Assembly: GCF_001746415.1 (NCBI RefSeq)
Contig: NZ_MEHJ01000001.1
Span: 5,710,501 to 5,774,500, forward strand
Reading direction: 5' to 3'
DNA from: Streptomyces agglomeratus
Lineage (GTDB): Bacteria > Actinomycetota > Actinomycetes > Streptomycetales > Streptomycetaceae
DNA: 64,000 nucleotides
Under the pieces are notes generated by a model that had not been told where the DNA came from, did not search any database, and saw only the letters and a list, made by a program, of their open reading frames with translations. This document shows, one piece after another, positions 35,487-43,431 of this stretch (within the stretch, counting starts at the first letter, position 1; each line of letters starts with the position of its first letter). Both the position numbers and the translations under genes were made by a program.

Positions 35487-36515
35487 ATGCGGGTCGGAGT
35501 ACTGACCGGGGGAGGCGACTGCCCCGGGCTCAACGCGGTCATCCGCGCCGTCGTCCGCAAGGGCGTGCAGGAGTACGGCTACGAGTTCACCGGCTTCCGC
35601 GACGGCTGGCGCGGACCGCTGGAAGGCGACACCGTACGGCTCGACATTCCGGCCGTACGCGGCATCCTGCCCAGGGGCGGCACCATCCTCGGCTCCTCGC
35701 GCACCAACCCGCTCCAGAGCGAGAACGGAATCCACCGGGTCAAGGAGAACCTCGCCAAGTGCGAGGTCGACGCGCTCATCGTGATAGGCGGCGAGGACAC
35801 GCTCGGCGTGGCCACCCGGCTGTCCGACGAGTACGGCGTGAAGTGTGTCGGCGTACCCAAGACCATCGACAACGACCTGTCCGCCACCGACTACACCTTC
35901 GGTTTCAACACCGCCGTCGGCATCGCGACCGAGGCGATCGACCGGCTCCACACGACCGCCGAGTCGCACATGCGCGTGCTCGTCGTCGAGGTGATGGGGC
36001 GGCACGCGGGCTGGATCGCCCTGCACTCGGGCCTGGCCGGCGGTGCCAACGTCATCCTCATCCCCGAGCAGCGCTTCGACGTCGAGCGGGTCTGCGGCTG
36101 GATCACCTCACGCTTCAAGGCGTCGTACGCGCCGATCGTCGTCGTCGCGGAGGGGGCGATGCCCAAGGACGGCGAGATGGTGCTCAAGGACGGCACGCTC
36201 GACTCCTTCGGGCATGTCCGGCTCTCGGGAGTCGGTGAGTGGCTCGCCAAGGAGATCGAGAAGCGGACGGGCAAGGAGGCGCGCACCACCGTCCTGGGCC
36301 ACGTCCAGCGCGGCGGTACGCCCAGCGCCTTCGACCGGTGGCTCGCCACGCGGTTCGGGCTGCACGCGATCGAGGCGGTGCGCGACGGGGACTTCGGCAC
36401 GATGGTCGCCCTGCGGGGGACGGACATCGTGCGGGTGCCGATGGGGGAGGCGACGGAGCGGCTGAAGACGGTCGACCCGGAGCTGTACGCGGAGGTCGGC
36501 GTCTTCTTCGGCTGA
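35487..36515 (+). CDS. pfkA: 6-phosphofructokinase, with PPi-type signature
   Basis: The 342-residue protein phosphorylates fructose 6-phosphate. It has the N-terminal GVLTGGGDCPGLNAVIR, the catalytic PKTIDNDL and MGRHAGWIA, and GHVQRGGTPSAFDR. At the donor site it reads GGEDT with D104, and K125 sits where ATP-type enzymes have Gly (PGTIDND). Asp at 104 and Lys at the second site are the classical marks of pyrophosphate-dependent enzymes such as that of Amycolatopsis methanolica, so the donor should be checked. ATG 35487 is preceded by GAAGGGACG. It follows macRS but has its own upstream gap. Confidence 0.92.
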   Translation: MRVGVLTGGGDCPGLNAVIRAVVRKGVQEYGYEFTGFRDGWRGPLEGDTVRLDIPAVRGILPRGGTILGSSRTNPLQSENGIHRVKENLAKCEVDALIVIGGEDTLGVATRLSDEYGVKCVGVPKTIDNDLSATDYTFGFNTAVGIATEAIDRLHTTAESHMRVLVVEVMGRHAGWIALHSGLAGGANVILIPEQRFDVERVCGWITSRFKASYAPIVVVAEGAMPKDGEMVLKDGTLDSFGHVRLSGVGEWLAKEIEKRTGKEARTTVLGHVQRGGTPSAFDRWLATRFGLHAIEAVRDGDFGTMVALRGTDIVRVPMGEATERLKTVDPELYAEVGVFFG

Positions 36516-36529
36516 GCGGGGCGGGGGAG

Positions 36530-36569
36530 GGGGCGGGCCCGTTGCCCGGGGCTTTTCCCGGCCCGCCCC
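36530..36569. terminator. Bidirectional terminator, pfkA / trpE-trpG fusion
   Basis: GGGGCGGGCC (36530-36539) and GGCCCGCCCC (36560-36569) form a 10-bp stem between two convergent genes. Confidence 0.65.
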
Positions 36570-36581
36570 TTCCCGGCCCGC

Positions 36582-38456
36582 CTACCGCTGCCCGAGCAGG
36601 GACGGTGTCAGCAGGTCCGTGACCATGGACGCGCCGCGCAGCGTCAGTACCGACTCCGGGTGGAACTGCACGGAGGCGAACCGCGCCGCCCGCAGCGCGT
36701 GCACCTCACCCGTCGCCGGGTCGCGGCTGACCTCGACCCCGTGCGCGGCCAGCTCGGCCGCCTCGTCGTCACCGCAGCGAGCCACGAAGCTGTTGTAGAA
36801 GCCGACGGTCTCCGGCCGTCCGAAGAGCTCGATCCGTGTCTGCGCCCCCTGGTACGGAACCCGCTTGCGCACGATCTCCAGGCCGAGTTCGGCGGCGAGC
36901 AGCTCGTGCCCGAGGCAGACCCCCAGCAGCCCGTGCCGGTGCCCGCGCACCAGCTCGGCCGTGAGGCCCCGCAGGAACCGCATCTTCGGGTCGCCCGCGC
37001 CGGAGGGATCGCCGGGCCCGGGGCCGAGCACGACGGGGCCCTCGTGCGCGAGCGCGGCCGTCCGCAGCCCCGGCTCGTCGTACCGCCGTACGGTCACGTC
37101 CAGCCCCGACGAGCGCAGCAGATGCGCGAGCATCGCCGTGAAGGTGTCCTCCGCGTCGATCACCAGCGCGTGGCCGCCCAGGGACCGGGACCGCTCCCGC
37201 ATCCGCAGCCAGAACGGCGCGAGGGACGCCCGCCGCGAGTCGAGTGCCTCCCGTACGCGCGGATCGTCGGCGAGCCTCGGCCGTACGGCCTCGTGGTCCG
37301 GCCTGCCGGGACGCACCCCCAGCGCCGCCAGCACCCCCGCCGCCTTGGCATGCGTCTCCGCCACCTCGCTGTGCGGGTCCGAGTCGCGCACCAGCGTCGC
37401 GCCGACCGGCACACGGAGCCGGCCGTCGGCCGCGATGTCGGCGGTACGGATGAGGATGGGCGAGTCCAGGGTCTGGGCACCGCCCGCGTCGCGGCCGATC
37501 AGCGCCAGCGCGCCCGCGTAGTAGCCGCGGCCGCCGGGCTCGTACCGCTCGATGACGCGGCACGCGTTCTGCACCGGCGAACCCGTGACGGTCGCCGCGA
37601 ACATCGTCTCCTTGAGGACTTCCCGCACGTCGAGCGAGGAGCGGCCGCGCAACTCGTACTCGGTGTGCGCGAGATGCGCCATCTCCTTGAGCCGGGGGCC
37701 GACGACGACGCCGCCCATGTCACCCACCGTGCACATCATCTTGAGCTCCTCGTCGACGACCATCGAGAGCTCGGCCCGCTCCTTGCCGTCGTCGAGGAAG
37801 TCCAGCAGACCCTCGGCGCTCGGCCCGTCTGAGGGGTAGCGGTACGTGCCGCTGATCGGGTTCATCACGACCGTCCCGCCGCTCATGCGGACGTGCACCT
37901 CGGGGCTCGCGCCCACCAGCGTGCGCTCCCCGGTGTGCACGACGAACGTCCAGTACGCCCCCCGCTCCCCGGCGAGGAGCCGCCGGAACAACGCCAGCGC
38001 GTCGGCGCGAGAGAACCCGGGGATGCTGCCCTCGAAGGTCCGGCGGATGACGAAGTTCGCGCCCTCGCCGCGCCCGATCTCGTCCTCGACGACCCGCCGC
38101 ACGACCCCGGCGTACTCCTCGTCCGCGATGTCGAAGGCCCCGCCCTCGACGCGGACGTCGTGCGCGGGCAGCTGCGCCAGGACGTCGTCGAGCGGCAGCG
38201 CGTACGTCTCTTCGGCGACCAGCACGCTCAGGGGCGTCCCGTCGTCGCGCACGTCGAACCCGCGCTCTCTGATCTGCCGGAACGGCACCAGCGCGAGGGC
38301 GGGCAGGTCGTCGGCGCCGGCCGGGATGTCGGCCAGGCGCGCGGCCTCGTGGACATCTCCGATCAGCAGCTCGACGGTGTCGTGGTCACGGCCCGGCGTC
38401 CGCCGGCGCAGCAGCGCGAAGGGGCGGGTGTCGTCGAGGAGCGTGCTGATGAGCAT
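36582..38456 (-). CDS. Anthranilate synthase, TrpE-TrpG fusion
   Basis: The 624-residue protein joins the TrpE synthase domain (~1-415; MNPISGTYRYP, KERAELSMVVDE, ETMFAATVTGSPVQNACRVI) to a class I glutamine amidotransferase (~430-620; PGPGDPSG, the Cys nucleophile in GVCLGHELLA and VQFHPES). It makes anthranilate from chorismate and glutamine, the first step of tryptophan synthesis; phenazine-type enzymes share this fusion, but the Trp-rich leader peptide upstream points to tryptophan. The start is ATG 38456 with AAGGAACC before it. With trpD at 11.6 kb it forms part of a scattered trp pathway. Confidence 0.93.
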   Translation of the reverse strand: MLISTLLDDTRPFALLRRRTPGRDHDTVELLIGDVHEAARLADIPAGADDLPALALVPFRQIRERGFDVRDDGTPLSVLVAEETYALPLDDVLAQLPAHDVRVEGGAFDIADEEYAGVVRRVVEDEIGRGEGANFVIRRTFEGSIPGFSRADALALFRRLLAGERGAYWTFVVHTGERTLVGASPEVHVRMSGGTVVMNPISGTYRYPSDGPSAEGLLDFLDDGKERAELSMVVDEELKMMCTVGDMGGVVVGPRLKEMAHLAHTEYELRGRSSLDVREVLKETMFAATVTGSPVQNACRVIERYEPGGRGYYAGALALIGRDAGGAQTLDSPILIRTADIAADGRLRVPVGATLVRDSDPHSEVAETHAKAAGVLAALGVRPGRPDHEAVRPRLADDPRVREALDSRRASLAPFWLRMRERSRSLGGHALVIDAEDTFTAMLAHLLRSSGLDVTVRRYDEPGLRTAALAHEGPVVLGPGPGDPSGAGDPKMRFLRGLTAELVRGHRHGLLGVCLGHELLAAELGLEIVRKRVPYQGAQTRIELFGRPETVGFYNSFVARCGDDEAAELAAHGVEVSRDPATGEVHALRAARFASVQFHPESVLTLRGASMVTDLLTPSLLGQR

Positions 38457-38502
38457 CGGTGGGGTTCCTTCCGGGTGGAGAGGAACAGCCCTGGAAACAC
38501 CA

Positions 38503-38525
38503 AAGGCCGCCCCTCGGGCGGCCTT
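38503..38525 (-). terminator. Trp attenuator terminator hairpin
   Basis: On the minus strand AAGGCCGCCC pairs with GGGCGGCCTT over 10 bp with a 3-base GAG loop, followed by TGGTGTTT. It lies between the leader peptide stop and the anthranilate synthase start, as expected for transcription attenuation. Confidence 0.8.
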
Positions 38526-38546
38526 CGCGATTCAGTGCGCGCGATG

Positions 38547-38603
38547 TCAGTGGGCCGCCGGATGAGCGGTCCACCACCAGTTCTGAGTCGTCTGCGCGAA
38601 CAT
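38547..38603 (-). CDS. trpL: Tryptophan leader peptide
   Basis: An 18-codon ORF reads MFAQTTQNWWWTAHPAAH and stops 90 bases before the anthranilate synthase gene. Three Trp codons in a row (WWW) followed by a terminator are the classical arrangement in which scarcity of charged tRNA-Trp stalls the ribosome and allows readthrough. A near-identical leader peptide is known before anthranilate synthase genes in Streptomyces venezuelae. A GGAG sequence lies only one base before the ATG. Confidence 0.9.
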   Translation of the reverse strand: MFAQTTQNWWWTAHPAAH

Positions 38604-38743
38604 GCTCCGCACCCTAGCGGACCCCGGAGCCCGGCGTCATGCGTGTCTCACGAGTCGATCCCCGGATCACCCGATCACGCCGGCCCCCCACGATCACCGG
38701 GCACCCGCCACCCGGGCGGCGCCGGAGCGTCCCGGCGATCCGG

Positions 38744-39340
38744 TCAGAGGCGCATCAGCGCGTCGAGCGCCGATTCGAGGTACGAGCCGAGTTCGTCGCC
38801 CTCGGGCAGCACGGAAGGGGCGGCGTGCCCCAGCTGGCTGTGTCCCAGGTAGACGCTGTACGCGAGCAGTCCCCGGCGGCGTGCCTCCGGCTCCGGGAAG
38901 CCCAGATCGGCGAAGAGCCCGGCCACGTAGTCGACGCGGCGCTCGGTCACGCGCCTCAGCGCCGCCGCGACCTGCGGGTGCGAGGCGGTGGCGAGCAGGG
39001 AGACCTCCAGCGGGTCGTCGATGGCCGACACGGTCGCCTCGGTGAAGAGCCTGCGGATGCGGGAGGCCGGGTCGGGCTCGGTGTCGATCTCGGTGATCGC
39101 CGCCTCGGTCGCGGTCTCGGCCCAGCGGGCGAGCGCGGCCTCGATGAGCGCCTCCCGATTGGTGAAGTGCCAGTAGAAGCTGCCCTTGGTCGTGCCGAGC
39201 CGAGCGGCCAGCGGTTCCACAGCGACCGCCGCGAGGCCGCCCTCACCGATCGCGGTGAGCGCGGCGTCCGCCCAGTCCTGCGCGCTCAGCCGGGCCTTCT
39301 TCTCCCTCTTGTCCTGCTTCTTGTCCTGCCGTTGTGCCAT
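38744..39340 (-). CDS. TetR-family transcriptional regulator
   Basis: The 198-residue protein has a Lys-rich N-terminal tail (MAQRQDKKQDKREKKAR) and the TetR helix-turn-helix at about residues 20-65 (AVEPLAARLGTTKGSFYWHFTNREAL). The C-terminal ligand-binding domain has no recognised effector. ATG 39338-39340 is the start; the longer upstream reading runs through the divergent gene and is not real. The 51-bp gap to the divergent START-domain gene carries several related palindromes, so it probably represses itself and that gene. Confidence 0.9.
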   Translation of the reverse strand: MAQRQDKKQDKREKKARLSAQDWADAALTAIGEGGLAAVAVEPLAARLGTTKGSFYWHFTNREALIEAALARWAETATEAAITEIDTEPDPASRIRRLFTEATVSAIDDPLEVSLLATASHPQVAAALRRVTERRVDYVAGLFADLGFPEPEARRRGLLAYSVYLGHSQLGHAAPSVLPEGDELGSYLESALDALMRL

Positions 39341-39342
39341 GT

Positions 39343-39382
39343 CCGTACGGTACCGTATGGTTGACCATACGCAAGCGTATGG
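39343..39382. promoter_or_regulatory. Clustered TetR operator half-sites
   Basis: Four related half-sites lie in 40 bp: CCGTACGG (39343-39350, itself palindromic), CCGTATGG (39353-39360), CCATACGC (39365-39372) and GCGTATGG (39375-39382). The last two form a perfect 8-bp inverted repeat with an AA spacer, and CGTATGG/CCATACG pair across a TTGA spacer. The right arm touches the GGAGG site of the downstream gene. Confidence 0.75.
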
Positions 39383-39391
39383 AGGTTCGTC

Positions 39392-40321
39392 ATGAGCGAG
39401 ATCCGCGATGTCCACGAGCGCACCGTCGAGGCCCCCGCCGAGGTGGTCGGGGCGCTGCTCGACCGCCTCTCCGCGGCGGACGACCCGGTCTTCCCCACGC
39501 CGGCCTGGGAGCCCATGCGCTTCGACGGCCCGCTCGCGGTGGGGGCAGCCGGCGGCCACGGCCCGGTCCGCTACAGCGTCTCGGCGTACGAGCCGGGCCG
39601 CCGGGTCCGTTTCACCTTCGCGCCGCCCGACAACGGGTTCCACGAGATGACGGTGGAGCCGCTCGGGCCCGGCCGCTGCGTCGTGCGGCACGTACTGGAG
39701 CAGGACCTGCGGGGCGCCCAGCTCCTGCTGTGGTCGGCGGTCGTGAAGGCGGTCCACGGCACGGTGGTCGAGGAGTGCTTCGACAACATCGAGCGGGCGG
39801 CGGCCGGCAAGGTGGAGAGCCCCGTGCGGTGGTCGGCGTGGGTGCGGCTGCTGCACCGGCTGAACTGGGGAAGAGCGGCTGCCGTGGACATCCCCGAGAG
39901 CGCCGGGCTGATCCGTGCCTCCCTCGACCGCCCGTCCTACCAGGACGGCTACCGGATGGAACTGCTGCCCGGCATGCCGCGCGATCCGGACGGCTGGACG
40001 GGCATTCTGCGGGACGCCTTCCCGGTCGTGGCGCGCGAGGGCGGCGAACTGCTGATGAACGTCGACACGGCGGGCGTCAAAGCGCGGGCGTCCATCCTGG
40101 TCGACGACCGGTACGTGACGCTCAGCACGGTGGCCAGGGCCGACACCACGCGCGGGCGTCTTTACTGGGGCGTCGTCCGCAGGGTGCATCCCTTCATGGC
40201 CCGCCTCATGCTGCGCCGTACCCACCGCGGCCTGGCGCTCGCCGCGCCGAGCGCGGGGGAGCGGGCCCTGGCCGGAAGTGCCGTCTCATCTGGTGGGCCA
40301 GAGAATGGACTGGCGGGCTGA
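39392..40321 (+). CDS. START-like plus DUF2867-type protein
   Basis: The 309-residue protein seems to have two domains. The first ~145 residues are SRPBCC-like (VHERTVEAPAEVVGALL, VRFTFAPPDNGFHEM). The rest resembles DUF2867 (AWVRLLHRLNWGRAAAVDIP is the linker; YVTLSTVARADTTRGRLYWG and VRRVHPFMARLMLRRTHRG follow), seen elsewhere fused to dehydrogenases. It may bind lipids or small hydrophobic molecules, but no function is established. The divergent TetR regulator and shared palindromes suggest ligand-controlled expression. Confidence 0.72.
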   Translation: MSEIRDVHERTVEAPAEVVGALLDRLSAADDPVFPTPAWEPMRFDGPLAVGAAGGHGPVRYSVSAYEPGRRVRFTFAPPDNGFHEMTVEPLGPGRCVVRHVLEQDLRGAQLLLWSAVVKAVHGTVVEECFDNIERAAAGKVESPVRWSAWVRLLHRLNWGRAAAVDIPESAGLIRASLDRPSYQDGYRMELLPGMPRDPDGWTGILRDAFPVVAREGGELLMNVDTAGVKARASILVDDRYVTLSTVARADTTRGRLYWGVVRRVHPFMARLMLRRTHRGLALAAPSAGERALAGSAVSSGGPENGLAG

Positions 40322-40339
40322 CCCCGTAATGTTGTCAGG

Positions 40340-41692
40340 GTGACCGTGAACGCTAAGACCACCCCTGAGGGTGGCAACACCTGGCGAGACCTTCCCGCGG
40401 CGCAGCAGCCTGAGTACCCCGATACCGAGGCTCTGCGCGATGTGATCGCGGACCTCGAGTCGTATCCGCCGCTCGTCTTCGCGGGCGAGTGCGACCAGCT
40501 GCGCGCCCGACTGGGAGCCGTCGCCAAGGGCGAGGCGTTCCTGTTGCAGGGCGGCGACTGTGCCGAGGCATTCGACGCCGTGTCCGCCGACCACATCCGA
40601 AACAAGCTCAAGACCCTTCTCCAGATGGGCGCGGTACTGACGTACGCCGCCTCCGTGCCCGTCGTGAAGGTGGGCCGGATCGCCGGCCAGTACTCCAAGC
40701 CGCGCTCCAAGAACACCGAGACCCGTGACGGCGTCACCCTGCCGACCTACCGCGGCGACTCCGTCAACGGCTTCGAGTTCACCGAGAAGGCCCGGATCCC
40801 GGACCCCGAGCGGCTGAAGCGGATGTACCACGCGTCCGCTTCGACGCTGAACCTCGTGCGCGCCTTCACTACCGGCGGTTACGCGGACCTGCGCCAGGTG
40901 CACGCCTGGAACCAGGACTTCGTGAAGTCGTCGCCCTCCGGGCAGCGTTACGAGCAGCTCGCCCGCGAGATCGACAACGCGCTGAACTTCATGAAGGCGG
41001 CCGGCACCGACCCCGCGGAGTTCCGCACGGTCGAGTTCTACGCTTCGCACGAAGCGCTGCTCATGGACTACGAGACCGCCCTGACCAGGGTCGACTCGCG
41101 TACGGGCCACCTGTACGACGTATCGGGCCACATGCTGTGGATCGGTGAGCGCACCCGCCAGCTCGACGGCGCGCACATCGAGTTCGCCTCGAAGATCCGC
41201 AACCCGATCGGCGTGAAGCTCGGCCCGACGACCACGGTCGACGAGGCGCTGAGCTATGTCGACAAGCTCGACCCCGACCGCGAGCCCGGCCGGCTGACCT
41301 TCGTCGTCCGCATGGGCGCCGACAAGGTCCGCGACAAGCTCCCCGAGCTGGTCGAGAAGGTCACGGCGTCCGGCGCGGCCGTGGCGTGGGTGACCGACCC
41401 GATGCACGGCAACACCTACGAGGCCGCCTCCGGCCACAAGACGCGTCGCTTCGACGACGTGCTCGACGAGGTCAAGGGCTTCTTCGAGGTGCACAAGGCC
41501 CTCGGTACGCACCCGGGCGGCATCCACGTCGAGCTCACCGGTGACGACGTCACGGAGTGCGTGGGCGGCGGTGACGAGATCTTCGTCGACGACCTGCACC
41601 AGCGCTACGAGACGGCCTGCGACCCGCGGCTCAACCGCAGCCAGTCGCTGGACCTGGCGTTCCTGGTCGCCGAGATGTACCGCGATCAGTAA
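40340..41692 (+). CDS. Class II 3-deoxy-7-phosphoheptulonate synthase (DAHP synthase)
   Basis: The 450-residue enzyme condenses phosphoenolpyruvate and erythrose 4-phosphate, the first step of the shikimate pathway. Class II motifs are QGGDCAEAFD with the metal-binding Cys, KVGRIAGQYSKPRS, ASKIRNPIGVKLGP and WVTDPMHGNTYEA, with ECVGGGDEIF near the end. It starts at GTG 40340, 18 bp after the START/DUF2867-type gene; whether they share a transcript is unclear. It supplies chorismate for the TrpE-TrpG fusion about 2 kb away. Confidence 0.96.
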   Translation: MTVNAKTTPEGGNTWRDLPAAQQPEYPDTEALRDVIADLESYPPLVFAGECDQLRARLGAVAKGEAFLLQGGDCAEAFDAVSADHIRNKLKTLLQMGAVLTYAASVPVVKVGRIAGQYSKPRSKNTETRDGVTLPTYRGDSVNGFEFTEKARIPDPERLKRMYHASASTLNLVRAFTTGGYADLRQVHAWNQDFVKSSPSGQRYEQLAREIDNALNFMKAAGTDPAEFRTVEFYASHEALLMDYETALTRVDSRTGHLYDVSGHMLWIGERTRQLDGAHIEFASKIRNPIGVKLGPTTTVDEALSYVDKLDPDREPGRLTFVVRMGADKVRDKLPELVEKVTASGAAVAWVTDPMHGNTYEAASGHKTRRFDDVLDEVKGFFEVHKALGTHPGGIHVELTGDDVTECVGGGDEIFVDDLHQRYETACDPRLNRSQSLDLAFLVAEMYRDQ

Positions 41693-41709
41693 GCCGTAGA
41701 AGCACAGAA

Positions 41710-41753
41710 CGGCTGTGGGGCGCGGATCGAATGTGATCCGCGCCCCACAGCCG
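41710..41753 (+). terminator. Terminator of DAHP synthase gene
   Basis: A perfect 19-bp stem (41710-41728 with 41735-41753, core GGCTGTGGGGCGCGG) and a 6-base loop form one of the strongest hairpins in the window, 18 bp after the stop codon. Confidence 0.85.
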
Positions 41754-41786
41754 TATCCGGGGCTTTTGCGTGCGGGGGACGGCGGG

Positions 41787-41805
41787 TAAGGTTAGGTTGA
41801 CCTTA
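41787..41805 (+). promoter_or_regulatory. Iron box (DmdR/IdeR-type operator)
   Basis: TAAGGTTAGGTTGACCTTA matches the 19-bp iron-box consensus TTAGGTTAGGCTAACCTAA at 15 positions. It lies 43 bp before the Bfd start, where a DtxR-family repressor would block transcription when iron is plentiful. Confidence 0.85.
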
Positions 41806-41847
41806 CCGATTAGTCGTCCCCCTCGCCCGTGTCAGGAGGTGTGCCGC

Positions 41848-42111
41848 GTGTTCGTCTGTTCCTGCTTCGGCGTAACGGATCAGCAGATCAAGGAGCACGC
41901 TGCCGCCGGTGCCTGCACACCGCGCCAGATAGCGTCGGTCAGCAAGGCGGGAACGGACTGCGGCTCCTGCGTACGCACGATCCAGGGGCTTCTCGGCCGC
42001 GGCGCGTGCCCGCGCCGCGCGCTGATCGAACAGGGCGAGACGGCGCTGGACCCGGCGGCGCTCGCCGACCCGTCACCCCTCGCCGGGGCACGCCTCTCCG
42101 AAGCGGCCTGA
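41848..42111 (+). CDS. bfd: Bacterioferritin-associated ferredoxin-like protein
   Basis: The 87-residue protein has the BFD-like 2Fe-2S pattern: CSCFGVTD at the N-terminus and DCGSC about 40 residues later, giving four Cys ligands. Bfd delivers electrons to bacterioferritin to release stored iron as Fe(II). GTG 41848 is chosen because AGGAGGT lies 7 bases before it. An iron box upstream means expression under iron starvation. It is convergent with bfr, 13 bp apart. The C-terminal ~30 residues are a low-complexity extension. Confidence 0.92.
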   Translation: MFVCSCFGVTDQQIKEHAAAGACTPRQIASVSKAGTDCGSCVRTIQGLLGRGACPRRALIEQGETALDPAALADPSPLAGARLSEAA

Positions 42112-42124
42112 CCGGCCCGCCCGG

Positions 42125-42604
42125 TCAGCTCTCCGGCTGCTCGATCAGCTGGGCGATGTAGAGCGACTCCCCCAGCTTGTTGACCAGCTCCAGCTGGGTG
42201 TCGAGATAGTCGATGTGGTGCTCTTCGTCCTTGAGGATGTCCTCGAAGATGTTCGCCGAGGTGATGTCACCCTTGGCCCGCATGACCTCGATACCGCGCT
42301 TGAGGCGGTCGATCGCCTCGACCTCGATCTGCCGGTCGGCCTCGAACATCTCGGTGACGGTCTGCCCCACCCGCACATGGAAGAGCCGCTGGTAATTCGG
42401 CAGGCCGTCCAGGAAGAGAATCCGGTCGGTCAGTGTCTCCGCGTGCCTCATCTCGTCGAAGGACTCGGCCCGGGTGTACTTCGCGAGCTTCGTCCAGCCG
42501 AAGTTGTCCTGCATTTTGGCGTGCAGGAAGTACTGGTTGATGGCAGTCAGCTCGGCGGTCAGCTGCTCGTTGAGGAATTCGATGACCTCGGGGTCGCCCT
42601 GCAT
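42125..42604 (-). CDS. bfr: Bacterioferritin
   Basis: The 159-residue protein forms 24-subunit iron-storage shells. Ferroxidase ligands lie in LNEQLTAELTAINQYF (Glu), ESFDEMRHAE (Glu and His) and ILKDEEHHIDYL (Glu and His); the heme ligand is the Met in HAKMQDNFGW or the nearby conserved position. ATG 42602-42604 has AGGAGCC before it. No iron box was seen before it, so bfr and bfd respond oppositely or separately to iron. Confidence 0.95.
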   Translation of the reverse strand: MQGDPEVIEFLNEQLTAELTAINQYFLHAKMQDNFGWTKLAKYTRAESFDEMRHAETLTDRILFLDGLPNYQRLFHVRVGQTVTEMFEADRQIEVEAIDRLKRGIEVMRAKGDITSANIFEDILKDEEHHIDYLDTQLELVNKLGESLYIAQLIEQPES

Positions 42605-42759
42605 CGCAGAGGCTCCTTCCAGGCGTGGTACTGGGCAGGTTTCGCGCATCCTTGCATCGCGGGTGAAGGGCGTCCAGTAAGTGCAGGCTTATTAGGAGTT
42701 GCCCCGAATAGGGTCAGACCTGGTCATGACCACCCTTCGCCGTCTGTCACCATGGAGTC

Positions 42760-43392
42760 ATGGGTCAGCCGGAAAGCCGGGAACATCACGAAACAGCGCA
42801 GCCCGAGCTTCCGCCGGGGCAGCGGTTGCAGCGTGGCTGGCCCGTCACCCACTACGGTCCTGTACCCAAATTCAAGCCGGATCGCTGGGAGTTCCGAATT
42901 TTCGGTGCGACAGCCGACGGCGACAAGCACTGCTGGAACCACGAGCAGTTCTCGGCACTCCCGTTCGCCACGGTCGAGGCCGATCTGCACTGCGTCACCA
43001 AATTCAGCATGCTTGGGGCCGAATGGGGTGGCGTACTCGCTCGTACGCTCGTCGAACTCGCGCCTCCCGCGCCGAGCGTCACCCATGTCATGGTCTGGGC
43101 CGAGTACGGCTTCAGCGCGAATCTGCGGCTCGCGGACTTCACTTCCGAGCGGACCATCTTCGCCACCCACAAGGGCGGTGAGCTGCTCACCGCCGAGCAC
43201 GGGTTTCCGCTGCGCCTGGTCGTACCGCATCTCTACGCCTGGAAGGGGCCCAAGTGGGTCCGGGGCGTCGAGTACATGACGGCGGACCGCCGGGGTTTCT
43301 GGGAGGAGCGCGGCTATCACAACGTGGGCGATCCCTGGCGCGAGCAGCGGTACTCCTACCAGGAGGAGCCGGGGGACGGCCCGGAGCTGTAG
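42760..43392 (+). CDS. Sulfite-oxidase-like molybdopterin oxidoreductase
   Basis: The 210-residue protein matches the YuiH-like branch of the sulfite oxidase Mo-cofactor fold. The molybdenum-ligand Cys is in DLHCVTKFS (near residue 77), and GFSANLRLADF, HGFPLRLVVPHLYAWKGPKWV and YMTADRRGFWE are family landmarks. There is no signal peptide or heme domain, so it is probably a cytoplasmic oxidoreductase. Natural substrate unknown. ATG 42760 is the start. Confidence 0.88.
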   Translation: MGQPESREHHETAQPELPPGQRLQRGWPVTHYGPVPKFKPDRWEFRIFGATADGDKHCWNHEQFSALPFATVEADLHCVTKFSMLGAEWGGVLARTLVELAPPAPSVTHVMVWAEYGFSANLRLADFTSERTIFATHKGGELLTAEHGFPLRLVVPHLYAWKGPKWVRGVEYMTADRRGFWEERGYHNVGDPWREQRYSYQEEPGDGPEL

Positions 43393-43431
43393 GGCCGGGG
43401 ACGGCCGTTCGTACGCTCTTCCCGCCCGGTG

